64,000 nucleotides of DNA from Palsa-892 sp035295845 (GTDB taxonomy: Bacteria; Pseudomonadota; Alphaproteobacteria; Rhizobiales; Xanthobacteraceae), in contig DATGIF010000032.1 in NCBI GenBank assembly GCA_035295845.1, forward strand, positions 1 to 64,000, written 5' to 3'. A model generated the notes under the pieces. That model made no database searches. It saw only the letters and a program-made list of their open reading frames with translations, and was not told the origin of the DNA. Position numbers and translations under genes: made by a program. Shown here in pieces: positions 26,096 to 34,983 of this stretch (its first letter is position 1; the number at the start of each line of letters is the position of its first letter).

Positions 26096-26203
26096 ATGCT
26101 GACGATTATTTTGATCGTTATTCTGATTCTTGCGCTTCTCGATCGAGGCGGCATTGTGTTGCTCGCCTTGCTTCTCCTGGTGCTGATCGGTCACCACCAC
26201 TGA
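26096..26203 (+). CDS. 35-residue hydrophobic membrane microprotein (DUF3309-like)
   Basis: ATG at 26096 preceded by GGGAAG at a good distance; stop at 26201-26203. The 35 residues form two hydrophobic stretches of Leu, Ile and Val separated by Asp-Arg-Gly-Gly and end in three histidines. The layout is like the tiny DUF3309 proteins of alphaproteobacteria, though shorter. A strong terminator follows 26 bases later, which supports a real transcription unit. Function unknown. Confidence 0.6.
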   Translation: MLTIILIVILILALLDRGGIVLLALLLLVLIGHHH

Positions 26204-26229
26204 GCTTCGTGGCGTAGCGTAGGTGCGGC

Positions 26230-26263
26230 AAAGCCTGAGCTCCCGGCTCAGGCTTTGCTTTTG
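26230..26263 (+). terminator. Rho-independent terminator after the microprotein gene
   Basis: Perfect 10-bp stem AAAGCCTGAG / CTCAGGCTTT around a 7-base loop, followed by GCTTTTG. The A-run on the other side makes it usable for the minus-strand VOC gene as well, which ends at 26316. Confidence 0.85.
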
Positions 26264-26315
26264 TTCGCCCCTCGACGGAGCCGATCGCGGTGTTTTTCGC
26301 GCCGAACCGGGCGAT

Positions 26316-26705
26316 TTATTTCGCCGCGAGAAAGGTCACGGCCTCGATCTTGTTGCCGTCCGGATCGCGGATAAAGGCGGCGTAATAGGTCTTGCTGTAT
26401 TGCGGACGCGCGCCCGGCGCGCCGTCGGAAGTGCCGCCCGCCGCAAGCGCCGCCGCGTGGAAGGCTTCGATGGCGGCCGTGTTGGATGCGCGCAGGCAAA
26501 CATGAACGCCGCTGTCCGCCGGCGCCGGCGGCATATGAGGGCGCGCGTTGATCCAGAATTCGGCGTGCGTCTTGCCCGCGCGCGCCCAGCCCACGGTTTT
26601 TTCGCGATCGTGCATTTTCTCGTAGCCGAGCGGCGCCAAGATTGCGTCGTAAAAACGCGCACTCGCGGCGAGATCGCGGACACCGATGGAAATGTGATCG
26701 ATCAT
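26316..26705 (-). CDS. VOC (glyoxalase/bleomycin-resistance) family protein
   Basis: A 129-residue single VOC-domain protein with two beta-alpha-beta-beta-beta modules. Metal-ligand candidates are His4 (Asp-His-Ile-Ser), a His in the middle (Val-His-Val-Cys) and Glu119 in Lys-Ile-Glu-Ala-Val-Thr near the end. The Asp-Pro-Asp-Gly-Asn-Lys-Ile-Glu stretch is typical of the family. It starts 3 bases after the cimA stop, so it is the third gene of that operon. Substrate unknown. Confidence 0.85.
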   Translation of the reverse strand: MIDHISIGVRDLAASARFYDAILAPLGYEKMHDREKTVGWARAGKTHAEFWINARPHMPPAPADSGVHVCLRASNTAAIEAFHAAALAAGGTSDGAPGARPQYSKTYYAAFIRDPDGNKIEAVTFLAAK

Positions 26706-26707
26706 CG

Positions 26708-28303
26708 TTACGCCGGTGCGTTGCTCTTCAGAAGCTTCCAGGTGATGGAATCGACGAGCGCCTGAAACGAGGCGTCGATGATATTCGGCGAAACGCCCAC
26801 CGTGGTCCAGCGCTCGTCCTGCTCATCCGCCGATTCGATCAAGACGCGGGTGACCGCCTCGGTGCCGCCATCGAGGATACGCACGCGGTAATCGGTGAGG
26901 CGAAGCCCCGCGATGTAGGGCTGGTACTTGCCGAGGTCCTTCCTCAGCGCGACGTCAAGCGCGTTGACCGGACCGTTGCCCTCGCCCGCGGAGATCAACG
27001 TCTCGCCGCCGACCTTCACCTTCACGGTGGCTTCCGCCACCGTGACGAGTTCGCCCTTGACGTTGTAGCGGCGCTCGACATTGACGCTGAAGCGCTCGAC
27101 GTCGAAAAAATTCGGCACCTTGCCAAGCACGCGGCGGGCGAGAAGCGCGAAGGAGGCGTCCGCCGCTTCATAGGCATAGCCCTTGGCCTCGCGCTCCTTC
27201 ACCTCCTCGAGGAGCCGCGCCAGGCGCGGGTCGTCCTTGTCGATCGCGACCCCCAGGCGTTCCAGTTCCGCGAGCACGTTGGAGCGGCCGGCCTGATCGG
27301 AGACGAGAAGCTTGCGGCGGTTGCCGACGGCTTCGGGCGCCACGTGCTCGTAAGTTTTCGGATTCTTCATGATGGCCGAAGCGTGGATGCCGGCCTTGGT
27401 GGCGAAGGCGCTTTCGCCGACATAGGGCGCGTGACGGTCGGGCGCGCGATTCAGCATCTCGTCAAGCGTGTGCGAGACGTGGGTGAGCTGCGAGAGGGCG
27501 TCGGGCTTCACCGCGATGTCGAACCGCGCGGCGTAATCGGGCTTCAGCAAGAGCGTCGGGATGATCGAGCAGAGATTGGCGTTGCCGCAACGCTCGCCGA
27601 CGCCGTTGAGCGTGCCCTGGATCTGGCGGGCGCCCGCGCGGACGGCGGCGAGCGAGTTCGCTACCGCCTGTTCGGTGTCGTTATGGGCGTGAATGCCCAC
27701 ATGATCGCCGGGAATGATCTTGGTGACGGCGCCGACGATCGTCTCGACCTCATGCGGCAGCGTGCCGCCATTGGTGTCGCACAAGACGATCCAGCGGGCG
27801 CCGGCATCGTAGGCGGTCTTGGCGCAGGCCAGCGCGTAATCGGGATTGTCCTTGTAGCCGTCGAAGAAATGCTCGCAGTCGAGCATGGCCTCGCGGCCGG
27901 TGGCTTTCGCGGCTTCGATCGATTCCCTGATCGCGGCGAGATTTTCCTCGGGCTTCACTTCAAGCGCGACGCGCACCTGGAAGGCCGAGCTCTTGCCGAC
28001 GAGGCATATGGCGTCGGCCTTGGCGGCGAGCACTTGCGCCAAGCCGGGATCGTTGGAGGCGGAGCGGCCGGCGCGCTTGGTCATGCCGAAGGCGGTGAAT
28101 TTCGCGCGCAAATCCCGCGGCTCGGAAAAGAGCGCCGTGTCGGTCGGGTTCGCCCCCGGATAACCGCCCTCGACGTAATCGACGCCGAGGCCGTCGAGAA
28201 GCTTTATCACGCGGAGCTTGTCGGCAAGCGTGAAGTCGACGCCATTCATCTGCGCGCCATCGCGCAGCGTCGTGTCGAAGAGATAAAGGCGTTCTTTCAT
28301 CAC
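26708..28303 (-). CDS. cimA: Citramalate synthase
   Basis: A 531-residue HMGL-like enzyme that condenses pyruvate and acetyl-CoA to (R)-citramalate for isoleucine synthesis. The N-terminal TIM barrel begins with Asp-Thr-Thr-Leu-Arg-Asp-Gly-Ala and has the metal-binding His-Ile/His-Ala-His-Asn pair (Gly-Ile-His-Ala-His-Asn-Asp) near 205-211; the last 140 residues form the LeuA-type allosteric domain. The Arg-Asp-Gly-Ala-Gln start and length match the bacterial CimA type that is annotated as citramalate synthase, as distinct from LeuA. Its ATG overlaps the cysS stop. Confidence 0.9.
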   Translation of the reverse strand: MMKERLYLFDTTLRDGAQMNGVDFTLADKLRVIKLLDGLGVDYVEGGYPGANPTDTALFSEPRDLRAKFTAFGMTKRAGRSASNDPGLAQVLAAKADAICLVGKSSAFQVRVALEVKPEENLAAIRESIEAAKATGREAMLDCEHFFDGYKDNPDYALACAKTAYDAGARWIVLCDTNGGTLPHEVETIVGAVTKIIPGDHVGIHAHNDTEQAVANSLAAVRAGARQIQGTLNGVGERCGNANLCSIIPTLLLKPDYAARFDIAVKPDALSQLTHVSHTLDEMLNRAPDRHAPYVGESAFATKAGIHASAIMKNPKTYEHVAPEAVGNRRKLLVSDQAGRSNVLAELERLGVAIDKDDPRLARLLEEVKEREAKGYAYEAADASFALLARRVLGKVPNFFDVERFSVNVERRYNVKGELVTVAEATVKVKVGGETLISAGEGNGPVNALDVALRKDLGKYQPYIAGLRLTDYRVRILDGGTEAVTRVLIESADEQDERWTTVGVSPNIIDASFQALVDSITWKLLKSNAPA

Positions 28304-29673
28304 GCCACCTGCTTCACTTTCCAGACCGTGGTGCCGTCCTTGCGGTCTTCGAGTTCCACGCCCGCTTGGTCAAGCTCGCCGCGAATGCGATCGGCTTCCT
28401 TGAAGTCCTTCGCCTTGCGGGCGGCGTTGCGCGCATCGATGCGGGCTTTCACCCACGCCTCGTCGATCACAAGCGAGGCCGGCCGCCACGCCGCCCATTC
28501 GGCGGCGCTGACCTGCAAGAGCCCGATCAGCTGCGCGCTCGCCTTGAGGCTTGCCGCCGCGCCCTTGGCGCCCTTGGCGGCTTCGCTGCGCAATTCGTGG
28601 AGCGCCGCGAATGCCTTCGGCGTGTTCAGATCGTCGGCAAGGGCCGCGACCATATCCGCGCAGAGCATGCCGGGCTTTGCGTCGGCCGTCAGCGATTGCC
28701 AGTGATCGAGCGTGCGCTTGGCCTCGCGCAGACCCGCTTCCGTCCAGTTGACCGGCTGCCGGTAATGCGATTGCAGCATGGCGAAGCGGATCGCCTCGCC
28801 CGGCCAATCGGCCAAGAGCTCGTGGATCGTCACGAAGTTGCCGAGGGACTTCGACATCTTCTCGCCTTCGACCTGCAAAAAGCCGTTATGCATCCAGAAA
28901 CGCGCCATGACCGGCGTGTGAAAGACGCAACGCGACTGCGCGATCTCGTTCTCGTGGTGCGGAAAGACGAGGTCAATGCCGCCGCCATGGATATCGAAGG
29001 TCTCGCCGAGGTGCTTCCAGCTCATGGCCGAGCACTCGATGTGCCAGCCGGGGCGCCCGGGCGTCGCAATCCCGCAGGGCGAGGGCCAGGCGGGCTCGCC
29101 GGGCTTCGAGGGCTTCCACAGCACGAAATCCATGGGATCGCGCTTGTAGGGTGCGATCTCGACGCGGGCGCCCGCTTCCATTTCGTCGAGCGAACGCCGC
29201 GACAGCTTGCCGTAATCGGGCATGGCGGCGACGTGGAAGAGCACGTGATCCTCGGCGACATAGGCGAAGTCAGCGGCGCGGAGCCGCTCGATCAGCGTCT
29301 TCATCTCCTCGATGTGCTCGGTCGCGCGCGGCTCCACTGTCGGCGGCAGGCAGCCGAGCGCCGCGACGTCCTCCTTGAAGTTCTTGTAGGTCTCTTCGGT
29401 GAGCGCGCGGATCGAAATGCCGCGCTCGGCGGCGCGGGCATTGATCTTGTCGTCGACGTCGGTGACGTTGCGGACGTATTTGACGTGATCCGGCCCGTAG
29501 ACGTGCCGCAGCAGCCGGAACAGCACGTCGAATACAATCACCGGCCGCGCGTTGCCGATATGGGCGAAGTCGTAGACCGTGGGTCCGCACACATACATAC
29601 GCACGCGCGCGGGATCGATAGGCTGAAAAGCCTCCTTCGTGCGCGTCAGCGTGTTGTAGAGCGTAAGATCCAT
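28300..29673 (-). CDS. cysS: Cysteinyl-tRNA synthetase
   Basis: A 457-residue class I synthetase. The nucleotide-binding His-Ile-Gly-Asn motif is at 38-41 and Lys-Met-Ser-Lys-Ser lies near residue 270. Cys29, and the Cys and His residues in Glu-Cys-Ser-Ala-Met-Ser and His-His-Glu-Asn-Glu, are the zinc ligands that select cysteine. First gene of a cysS-cimA-VOC operon with overlapping stop/start to cimA. Confidence 0.95.
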   Translation of the reverse strand: MDLTLYNTLTRTKEAFQPIDPARVRMYVCGPTVYDFAHIGNARPVIVFDVLFRLLRHVYGPDHVKYVRNVTDVDDKINARAAERGISIRALTEETYKNFKEDVAALGCLPPTVEPRATEHIEEMKTLIERLRAADFAYVAEDHVLFHVAAMPDYGKLSRRSLDEMEAGARVEIAPYKRDPMDFVLWKPSKPGEPAWPSPCGIATPGRPGWHIECSAMSWKHLGETFDIHGGGIDLVFPHHENEIAQSRCVFHTPVMARFWMHNGFLQVEGEKMSKSLGNFVTIHELLADWPGEAIRFAMLQSHYRQPVNWTEAGLREAKRTLDHWQSLTADAKPGMLCADMVAALADDLNTPKAFAALHELRSEAAKGAKGAAASLKASAQLIGLLQVSAAEWAAWRPASLVIDEAWVKARIDARNAARKAKDFKEADRIRGELDQAGVELEDRKDGTTVWKVKQVA

Positions 29674-30078
29674 CGAACGTCCCTCGCCCGGCGGGCCAGG
29701 ACGTTCATCTCTGATTGTCGAGAGAAAACGATCCCGCCCGCGCCCTTCAGGCGCAGATAATCTCGCGGCAAATGCCGAAGAAACGGTTGCGGGCAGTCGT
29801 CATGGCCCGCACCATGCGGGCGAGGCTTTCCGCCGTCAAGGGCCGCACCCCGCGGGCGGGAGGCCGCTTCAGAAGCCGGCGAAGCGCGGCGGAAAAGACA
29901 CAGGAGACGAGAAAAGCGGCGATTGCGACGAAGGGTGCAATTGCAAGCGCGCGGCGTCTTCGTTACGAAATTCACAAGTCTGTTCATCGCCTTATCGCAT
30001 CCGGCCCGCGCGTTAACGCCGGATCAACCCTGAAAGCGCACCTTCATTCATTGGGCCGGTGGTCTGGGGGATTCAACC
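29674..30078. other. Intergenic region upstream of cysS
   Basis: 405 bases without a supported gene. It should hold the cysS promoter. On the minus strand a frame is open from 29962 to a TGA at 29747; it would encode a hydrophobic segment followed by a basic, Arg-rich tail, but it has no ATG, GTG or TTG ahead of the hydrophobic part, so it is either not a gene, starts at a rare codon, or is decayed. Plus-strand frames here show no gene-like features. Confidence 0.5.
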
Positions 30079-30387
30079 GTGAAGTGGCGGGCTCTTTTCG
30101 TTTTGCTGGCGAGCCTCACGACCGCGCCATCGGCGCGCGCCGAAACACATATCTTCATCGTCGATTCCTCCGACGGCTACGGCATTGACCGGTGCCTTGC
30201 TTCCGGCGAGTCGTGCGGCGCGGCCGCGGCGTCGGCGCTGTGCCGCGCGCGCGAATACGCCAAGGCGGTCGACTTCGGCCGCATCGATCCGACCGAGATC
30301 ACCGGCGGCGTTCCGGCCGGCAGCCAGGTGAAGGCCTGCGCCGGCGGCGCCTGCCCCGATATCGTCGCGATCACCTGCAGCCGCTGA
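30079..30387 (+). CDS. Small secreted cysteine-containing protein, unknown function
   Basis: A 102-residue protein starting at a GTG (30079). A signal peptide of 21 residues ends in Ala-Arg-Ala. The mature part has six cysteines in spaced pairs, which suggests disulfide bonds in the periplasm. No family recognised; similar small secreted proteins are common in Hyphomicrobiales. A bidirectional terminator follows at 30431. Confidence 0.6.
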   Translation: MKWRALFVLLASLTTAPSARAETHIFIVDSSDGYGIDRCLASGESCGAAAASALCRAREYAKAVDFGRIDPTEITGGVPAGSQVKACAGGACPDIVAITCSR

Positions 30388-30430
30388 AGCGGACGCGCGA
30401 GCCGCCCTCCAACGCACAGCCCAAAAGCAA

Positions 30431-30454
30431 AACGGCCGCCCGGAGGCGGCCGTT
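30431..30454. terminator. Bidirectional rho-independent terminator
   Basis: Perfect 10-bp stem AACGGCCGCC / GGCGGCCGTT with a CGGA loop. T-rich tracts lie on both sides when read outwards, so it can end both the plus-strand secreted-protein gene and the minus-strand porin gene. Confidence 0.85.
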
Positions 30455-30476
30455 CTGATTTTGGTTTGACCGTCGC

Positions 30477-31358
30477 TTACTTCAGGTTCGTCGCAGCGAG
30501 GAGGTCGAAAGCGAGCTTCGCCGTGAAGTCGCCGCGGCACCATCCGCCAAGGCTCGTCGAGCCAGGAGCTGCGTTCCAGAAGGAGATGCAGCCGGTGCGG
30601 GTGAGGTTCGTGTCGCTGTACCGCAGGTCAAGCGTGAAGACCTTGTAGGTAAAGGCGAGACCGGCGTTCCAGGTCTGATAGCTCGGAATGATGATACCGA
30701 AGCCCGTCGGACCTTTCTGGACGTTAAACCAGCCATACGCACCGGAGATGTACGCACCCCAATCCTTCGCGAAGTAGCTGCTCGGGAGGGTGTATTTGGC
30801 GTTCAACTCGTAATACTGGCTGTCCTTGCCGTAGTTCAGGAGGTCAGGCGAGTAGTAGAACGAACCGCCGACCGACAACGCATCGGTGATGGCGTAGGTC
30901 GCCTTCGCGTACCACTCCTGGAAGTCGCTGGTGAAGCCGAAGTTCGGCGGTCCAGGCGGCGTATTGTTCGGATAGAGGTAGTAGATGTAGCCGAAGTCGA
31001 AGCTCCACTTGCCGACGGTCGGACGCCAGCCGCCGTAGAGATCGATTTCCGCGCTCGGATTGTTCAAGCAGAAAGTGCCGCAGACCGACGGCCAATCGAT
31101 GCCCGTACCGGCGACGCCGATATAGAAATCCTTGTAGTGCGGCTCGAAGTACGCCGTGCCCGTCGCGCCGTGGTTCGACTGCGTGATGCCACGGAAGATG
31201 TAGTCGCTCATGATGGCGCCGCCGAAGGCGATGTCCCAGTCAGGAGTAGCCGGAGCGGGCGCAGCCTTCACGGGCATATCCGCCGCGAGCGCCTGTCCCG
31301 TAAGCGCCAGCGCCAAAGCACCAGCCCCCACGATTGCCGTCAAACCAGTCTTGCGCAT
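30477..31358 (-). CDS. TorF family putative porin (outer membrane)
   Basis: A 293-residue outer membrane protein. A signal peptide of about 25 residues ends in Ala-Leu-Ala, followed by a Pro/Ala-rich linker. The mature part has alternating hydrophobic residues and many aromatics, as in beta barrels, with the family stretch Ile-Met-Ser-Asp-Tyr-Ile-Phe-Arg-Gly-Ile at about 49-58. Four cysteines in extracellular-type loops may pair. Codon use is like that of highly expressed genes (TTC, GGC, AAG strongly preferred), which fits an abundant porin. Confidence 0.83.
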   Translation of the reverse strand: MRKTGLTAIVGAGALALALTGQALAADMPVKAAPAPATPDWDIAFGGAIMSDYIFRGITQSNHGATGTAYFEPHYKDFYIGVAGTGIDWPSVCGTFCLNNPSAEIDLYGGWRPTVGKWSFDFGYIYYLYPNNTPPGPPNFGFTSDFQEWYAKATYAITDALSVGGSFYYSPDLLNYGKDSQYYELNAKYTLPSSYFAKDWGAYISGAYGWFNVQKGPTGFGIIIPSYQTWNAGLAFTYKVFTLDLRYSDTNLTRTGCISFWNAAPGSTSLGGWCRGDFTAKLAFDLLAATNLK

Positions 31359-31882
31359 GTTGACCCCCAGAATTCCTTCTCTTCAGTCACGAGCCCGGCC
31401 AAAACAAACACACACAAACAGGCCGACCGACCCCGTCTTTCGCCGCTAAAATTCGGTTAATGGCGGGATTTCGGCAATTGGAGATTTTGATCAACCTGCC
31501 CAATCACTAGGCAAAAGACCCTTTTCGACGATAGTTTTTGGAATGCGTGACATAAATGACACAGAAAAAGACCCGGAAACCGTAGACTTATGGCCATTTT
31601 CAAGGGTCGGCGGCCCGCTATCCACAGGCCCGGCGAGGACCCCCTGACCGCCCCGCTCGATCGAATCGTGCCGGAAGGCTTTCACAGGGGTTCTTCGGCC
31701 GGTGTTCGGGCCGGTGTTGGGGCAGCGCTTTCATCATGGGCCGGCCTCTTCGGTGCGGCCACAAACCACAAAGAAAGCGCGCCGGTGAGCCGACAATCGG
31801 CGCCTCGCCGCGATACTTGCCTTCATACTTCGGTCAATGTTTGCTGCGCTCCATCGATCACCGACGCGGAACCCGACGGCGC
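31359..31882. other. Divergent control region between porin and DUF2865 genes
   Basis: 524 bases without a supported gene. The part next to the porin (31380-31570) is AT-richer than average and should hold its promoter and leader. A TGACATAAATGACA direct repeat (TGACA-n-TGACA) lies at about 31549-31562. The part before DUF2865 is GC-rich; the open frames in it lack gene-like composition. Confidence 0.5.
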
Positions 31883-33085
31883 ATGAATCCGATCCGCCTC
31901 ACACCTCTCGCGGCCGCGTGCACGATCGCCCTTCTTGGCAGCGCCGCCGCCCAGCCGATCCCGCCCGCGAACGTCCCTGGCGGGTCGCCGCCCGGCGTCT
32001 ATTCGCCGCCGCCATCATCACCGCCGCCGCCCGGGCAATACGGCGGGCCGGGGCAACAGGGCACGACCAATTCCGCCTGCGTGCGGCTCGAAAGCGAGCT
32101 TGCGCGGCTCGACGCCGGAAACGGCGGCCCCGACAGCTCGCGCCGCTACGAAGACGCGATCGCCCGCCAGCGTTTCGAACTCGATCAGACGACGGCGCAG
32201 GGGCGCCGGCTCGGTTGCGATTCGGGCGGCGGCTTTTTTCTCTTCGGCAGCCCTAAGCCGCCGCAATGCGATCAGATCAACGCGCAGATCACCCGCATGC
32301 GCAGCAATCTCGACCGCATGATCAATGAAATGAACCAATCGCGCGGCGGCAGCATGGATCTCAACCGCGACATGCAACGCCGGCAGATCCTCGCAGCGCT
32401 GCAGCAGAACAATTGCGGCTCGCAATATCGCAGCGCGCCGCCGCAACAGGCGGCACGCCAGCGCGGCTTCCTCGAGACCTTGTTCGGCGGCTGGCAGGAG
32501 GAGAGCAACATCAACGCTTCGCCGCTCGACCTGCCGTCGTCCTCAACCTTCAGGACGCTGTGCGTGCGGACCTGCGACGGCTATTATTTTCCGATCAGCT
32601 ACGCCACGGTCCCGTCGCGCTTCGGCGAGGATGAGCGGACCTGCAAGCGCCTTTGCCCGGCGGCGGATGTCGCCCTCTACACGCATCGAAATCCGGGCGA
32701 GGAAATCGAGCAGGCGATGTCGCTTGCGGGCCTCCCCTACACGCAGTTGCCGGCCGCCTTCAAATACCGGCAGGAATATAATTCGGCCTGCTCGTGCCGC
32801 GCCGCCGGGCAAAGCTGGGCGGACGCGCTCGGCGTCGGCCGCGACGCCACGGTGCAGCAGGGCGATATCATCGTCACCGACGAGCGCGCGAAACAATTAG
32901 CGCAGCCGCGGGTCGCCAACCAGCCGCCCAAGGGCAATGCGAACACGCCCGCAACGCCGGCGCAAAACCAGCAGCAGCCGGCCACCGGCGACAATACGCA
33001 GCCGCAGACCCCGCAGGATCAGGCGACGCCTTCGGGCGAGCGCAAGGTGCGCACGGTCGGCCCGCAATTCTATCCGGTTCGCTGA
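31883..33085 (+). CDS. DUF2865 domain protein, secreted
   Basis: A 400-residue protein from the ATG at 31883, which gives a signal peptide ending in Ala-Ala-Ala-Gln; the longer frame upstream is discarded. A Pro-rich linker (25-55) is followed by a region with possible coiled coil (60-150), then the DUF2865 domain at about 210-315 with paired cysteines (Cys-Val-Arg-Thr-Cys; Cys-Lys-Arg-Leu-Cys; Cys-Ser-Cys). The C-terminal 70 residues are low-complexity Gln/Pro/Ala. DUF2865 proteins occur in Hyphomicrobiales and resemble cell-wall-associated proteins; function unknown. Confidence 0.82.
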   Translation: MNPIRLTPLAAACTIALLGSAAAQPIPPANVPGGSPPGVYSPPPSSPPPPGQYGGPGQQGTTNSACVRLESELARLDAGNGGPDSSRRYEDAIARQRFELDQTTAQGRRLGCDSGGGFFLFGSPKPPQCDQINAQITRMRSNLDRMINEMNQSRGGSMDLNRDMQRRQILAALQQNNCGSQYRSAPPQQAARQRGFLETLFGGWQEESNINASPLDLPSSSTFRTLCVRTCDGYYFPISYATVPSRFGEDERTCKRLCPAADVALYTHRNPGEEIEQAMSLAGLPYTQLPAAFKYRQEYNSACSCRAAGQSWADALGVGRDATVQQGDIIVTDERAKQLAQPRVANQPPKGNANTPATPAQNQQQPATGDNTQPQTPQDQATPSGERKVRTVGPQFYPVR

Positions 33086-33086
33086 A

Positions 33087-34448
33087 CTAGATTTTTTTAC
33101 CCTGAAGCCTTGCCGCCGCCCGCGCGCGGCCGATGAACGGCAATAGCGCCCGGAGTTCCGGCCCCTTCTCCTCGCCGGTGAGCGCGATGCGGAGCGGATG
33201 AAAAAGCGCCCGCCCGCTCTTTCCCGTCGCCTGCTTGATCTTGCCGGTGAAGGCGTCCCAGCCGGCTTTCTCCCAGGTCGCAGCACTCCAGGGCTCCGGC
33301 GGCAGCGCTGCGGCGGCGCTGCTGCAGACTTCGAGATCGGCCGCGGACAGCGCCGGCGAAATCGCCTCGTTCACCACCCGCCACCAATGGGCGGCTTCGT
33401 CGAACCGCGAAAGATTGCCGCGCACCGCCTCCCAAAAAGCGCTGCCGCCGCCGACGCCGAGCTTGGCAAGACGCGGGGCGGCGGCGGCAAAGGGCATGGC
33501 GTGCAACGTGCGGGCCGTCAGCGCCTCGAGATCCGCGGGATCGAAACGCGCCGGCCCATGCGAAATGCGGGCGAAGTCGATTTTGGCGGCGAGCACTTCC
33601 AGGCTTTCCACCGGCTCGACGGCTGCCGCGGTGCCGACCAGCACGGCGGCCGCGGCCACCGCGAGCGGCTCCTCGCCCTCCGCGCGCAGCGCCTGCAGTG
33701 AAAGATGACCGAGCCGTTTCGACATCCCCTCGCCGCCCGGCAGCGTGAGCAAATTGTGATGCGCGAAGCGCGGGGGCTTGGCGCCTAGCGCCTCGAACAT
33801 CTCGAACTGCGCCGCGCTGTTGGTCAGGTGGTCCTCGCCGCGGATGATATGTGTCACCTGCATCTCGATATCGTCGATGACCGAGGTGAGCGTGTAGAGC
33901 CAGGTGCCGTCGGCGCGGCGGACGACGGGATCCGAGAGCGAGGCGGTATCGATCTCGATCGGCCCGCGCACGAGATCGTCGAAGGCGACTTTCGTGCGCG
34001 CGAGCTTGAAGCGGAAATAAGGTTTCCTGCCTTCGGTCTCGAGCTTCGCGCGCTCGGCGTCGGTAAGCTTTAGCGCGGCGCGGTCATAGACCGGCGGCTC
34101 GCGGGCCGCGAGCTGGCGGCGGCGGCGATATTCGAGCTCCTCCTCGGTTTCGTAACAGGCATAGATGCGGCCGTCGGCGCGCAGGCGTTCAAGCGCCGCC
34201 GCATAGTGCGCCACGCGGGCGGACTGGCGGGCGAGCCGATCGGGCGGAATGCCGAGCCAGGCGAGATCCTCGTTGATCGCCTCGACGTAGCGCTCCTCCG
34301 AGCGGGCACGGTCGGTGTCGTCGAGGCGCAGGATGAAGGTGCCGCCCTCGCGGCGGGCGTAGAGCGCATTCAGGAGCGCGGTACGGGCGTTGCCGACATG
34401 CAAAAGTCCGGTCGGCGACGGAGCAAAGCGGACGACCGGAGGCGGCAT
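33087..34448 (-). CDS. gltX: Glutamyl-tRNA synthetase (non-canonical length paralogue type)
   Basis: A 453-residue class I synthetase. His-Val-Gly-Asn is at 17-20 (HIGH equivalent), and Glu-Gly-Met-Ser-Lys-Arg-Leu is the KMSKS equivalent. Many Hyphomicrobiales have two gltX genes; the shortened, Ala-rich C-terminal half suggests this is the second (GltX2-like) copy, but the other is not in the window. It converges with the DUF2865 gene with a one-base gap. Confidence 0.9.
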   Translation of the reverse strand: MPPPVVRFAPSPTGLLHVGNARTALLNALYARREGGTFILRLDDTDRARSEERYVEAINEDLAWLGIPPDRLARQSARVAHYAAALERLRADGRIYACYETEEELEYRRRRQLAAREPPVYDRAALKLTDAERAKLETEGRKPYFRFKLARTKVAFDDLVRGPIEIDTASLSDPVVRRADGTWLYTLTSVIDDIEMQVTHIIRGEDHLTNSAAQFEMFEALGAKPPRFAHHNLLTLPGGEGMSKRLGHLSLQALRAEGEEPLAVAAAAVLVGTAAAVEPVESLEVLAAKIDFARISHGPARFDPADLEALTARTLHAMPFAAAAPRLAKLGVGGGSAFWEAVRGNLSRFDEAAHWWRVVNEAISPALSAADLEVCSSAAAALPPEPWSAATWEKAGWDAFTGKIKQATGKSGRALFHPLRIALTGEEKGPELRALLPFIGRARAAARLQGKKI

Positions 34449-34671
34449 GCTCGGCCTTTTTTCGAATTACGGTTGCGGGCCCGGCGCCGGGATAACAGCC
34501 GGGCCGCGCGCGTTATACCCTTCTTTTCGGAAGATGGCGTCCAGGGCCTTGGTCCTAAAGCCAATTCGGCGTTCCCCGTGCTGCGAGGACCGAGCCTATT
34601 TTTGCCCCATTGCGCCATTTGAAAGAGGCGGAAGAGCTTCTAAAGTCCGAAAACCTCGGGGGAGGCGTGCA

Positions 34672-34956
34672 ATGGGTACAAGCGTGAAAATCCGCAGAAC
34701 CGGATTGCTGGCGGCGGCGGCTGTTCTGTCGCTCTTCGCGTGGCCTGCTCATGCCCAGCAGAGCGATAGCGACAGCAAAGTGATCGTCGACCCCGACACG
34801 CTGCCGCAGAACAAGGCGCTTGACCGCCGCTTTCGCGAAATTCTCCAACGCACGCCCGACGGAGTTCAGACTCACGATCCGTGGGCAACCGTGCGCGCCT
34901 CGGATGTGACGAACGTGAAGGACGACAAGAAGAAGACGGCGACGAGTACGAAGTAA
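34672..34956 (+). CDS. Small secreted protein, unknown function
   Basis: A 94-residue protein. The ATG at 34672 follows GGGGAGG, which rules out the longer frame. A signal peptide of about 29 residues ends in Ala-His-Ala. The mature part is hydrophilic and Asp/Lys-rich, with a Lys/Thr tail. No family recognised. It converges with nadE across a perfect 14-base palindrome at 34963-34976 that may serve as a weak terminator. Confidence 0.6.
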   Translation: MGTSVKIRRTGLLAAAAVLSLFAWPAHAQQSDSDSKVIVDPDTLPQNKALDRRFREILQRTPDGVQTHDPWATVRASDVTNVKDDKKKTATSTK

Positions 34957-34983
34957 AACTTTCCGGGCCGGCCCGGCATGCAA

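Noticed and set aside
29674..30078. T-box or other riboswitch before cysS
   Set aside because: No conserved T-box or SAM-type elements were recognised in the leader.
34963..34976. 14-base palindrome CCGGGCCGGCCCGG as a regulatory site
   Set aside because: It lies between convergent genes and is pure GC in a GC-rich genome; at most a weak terminator.
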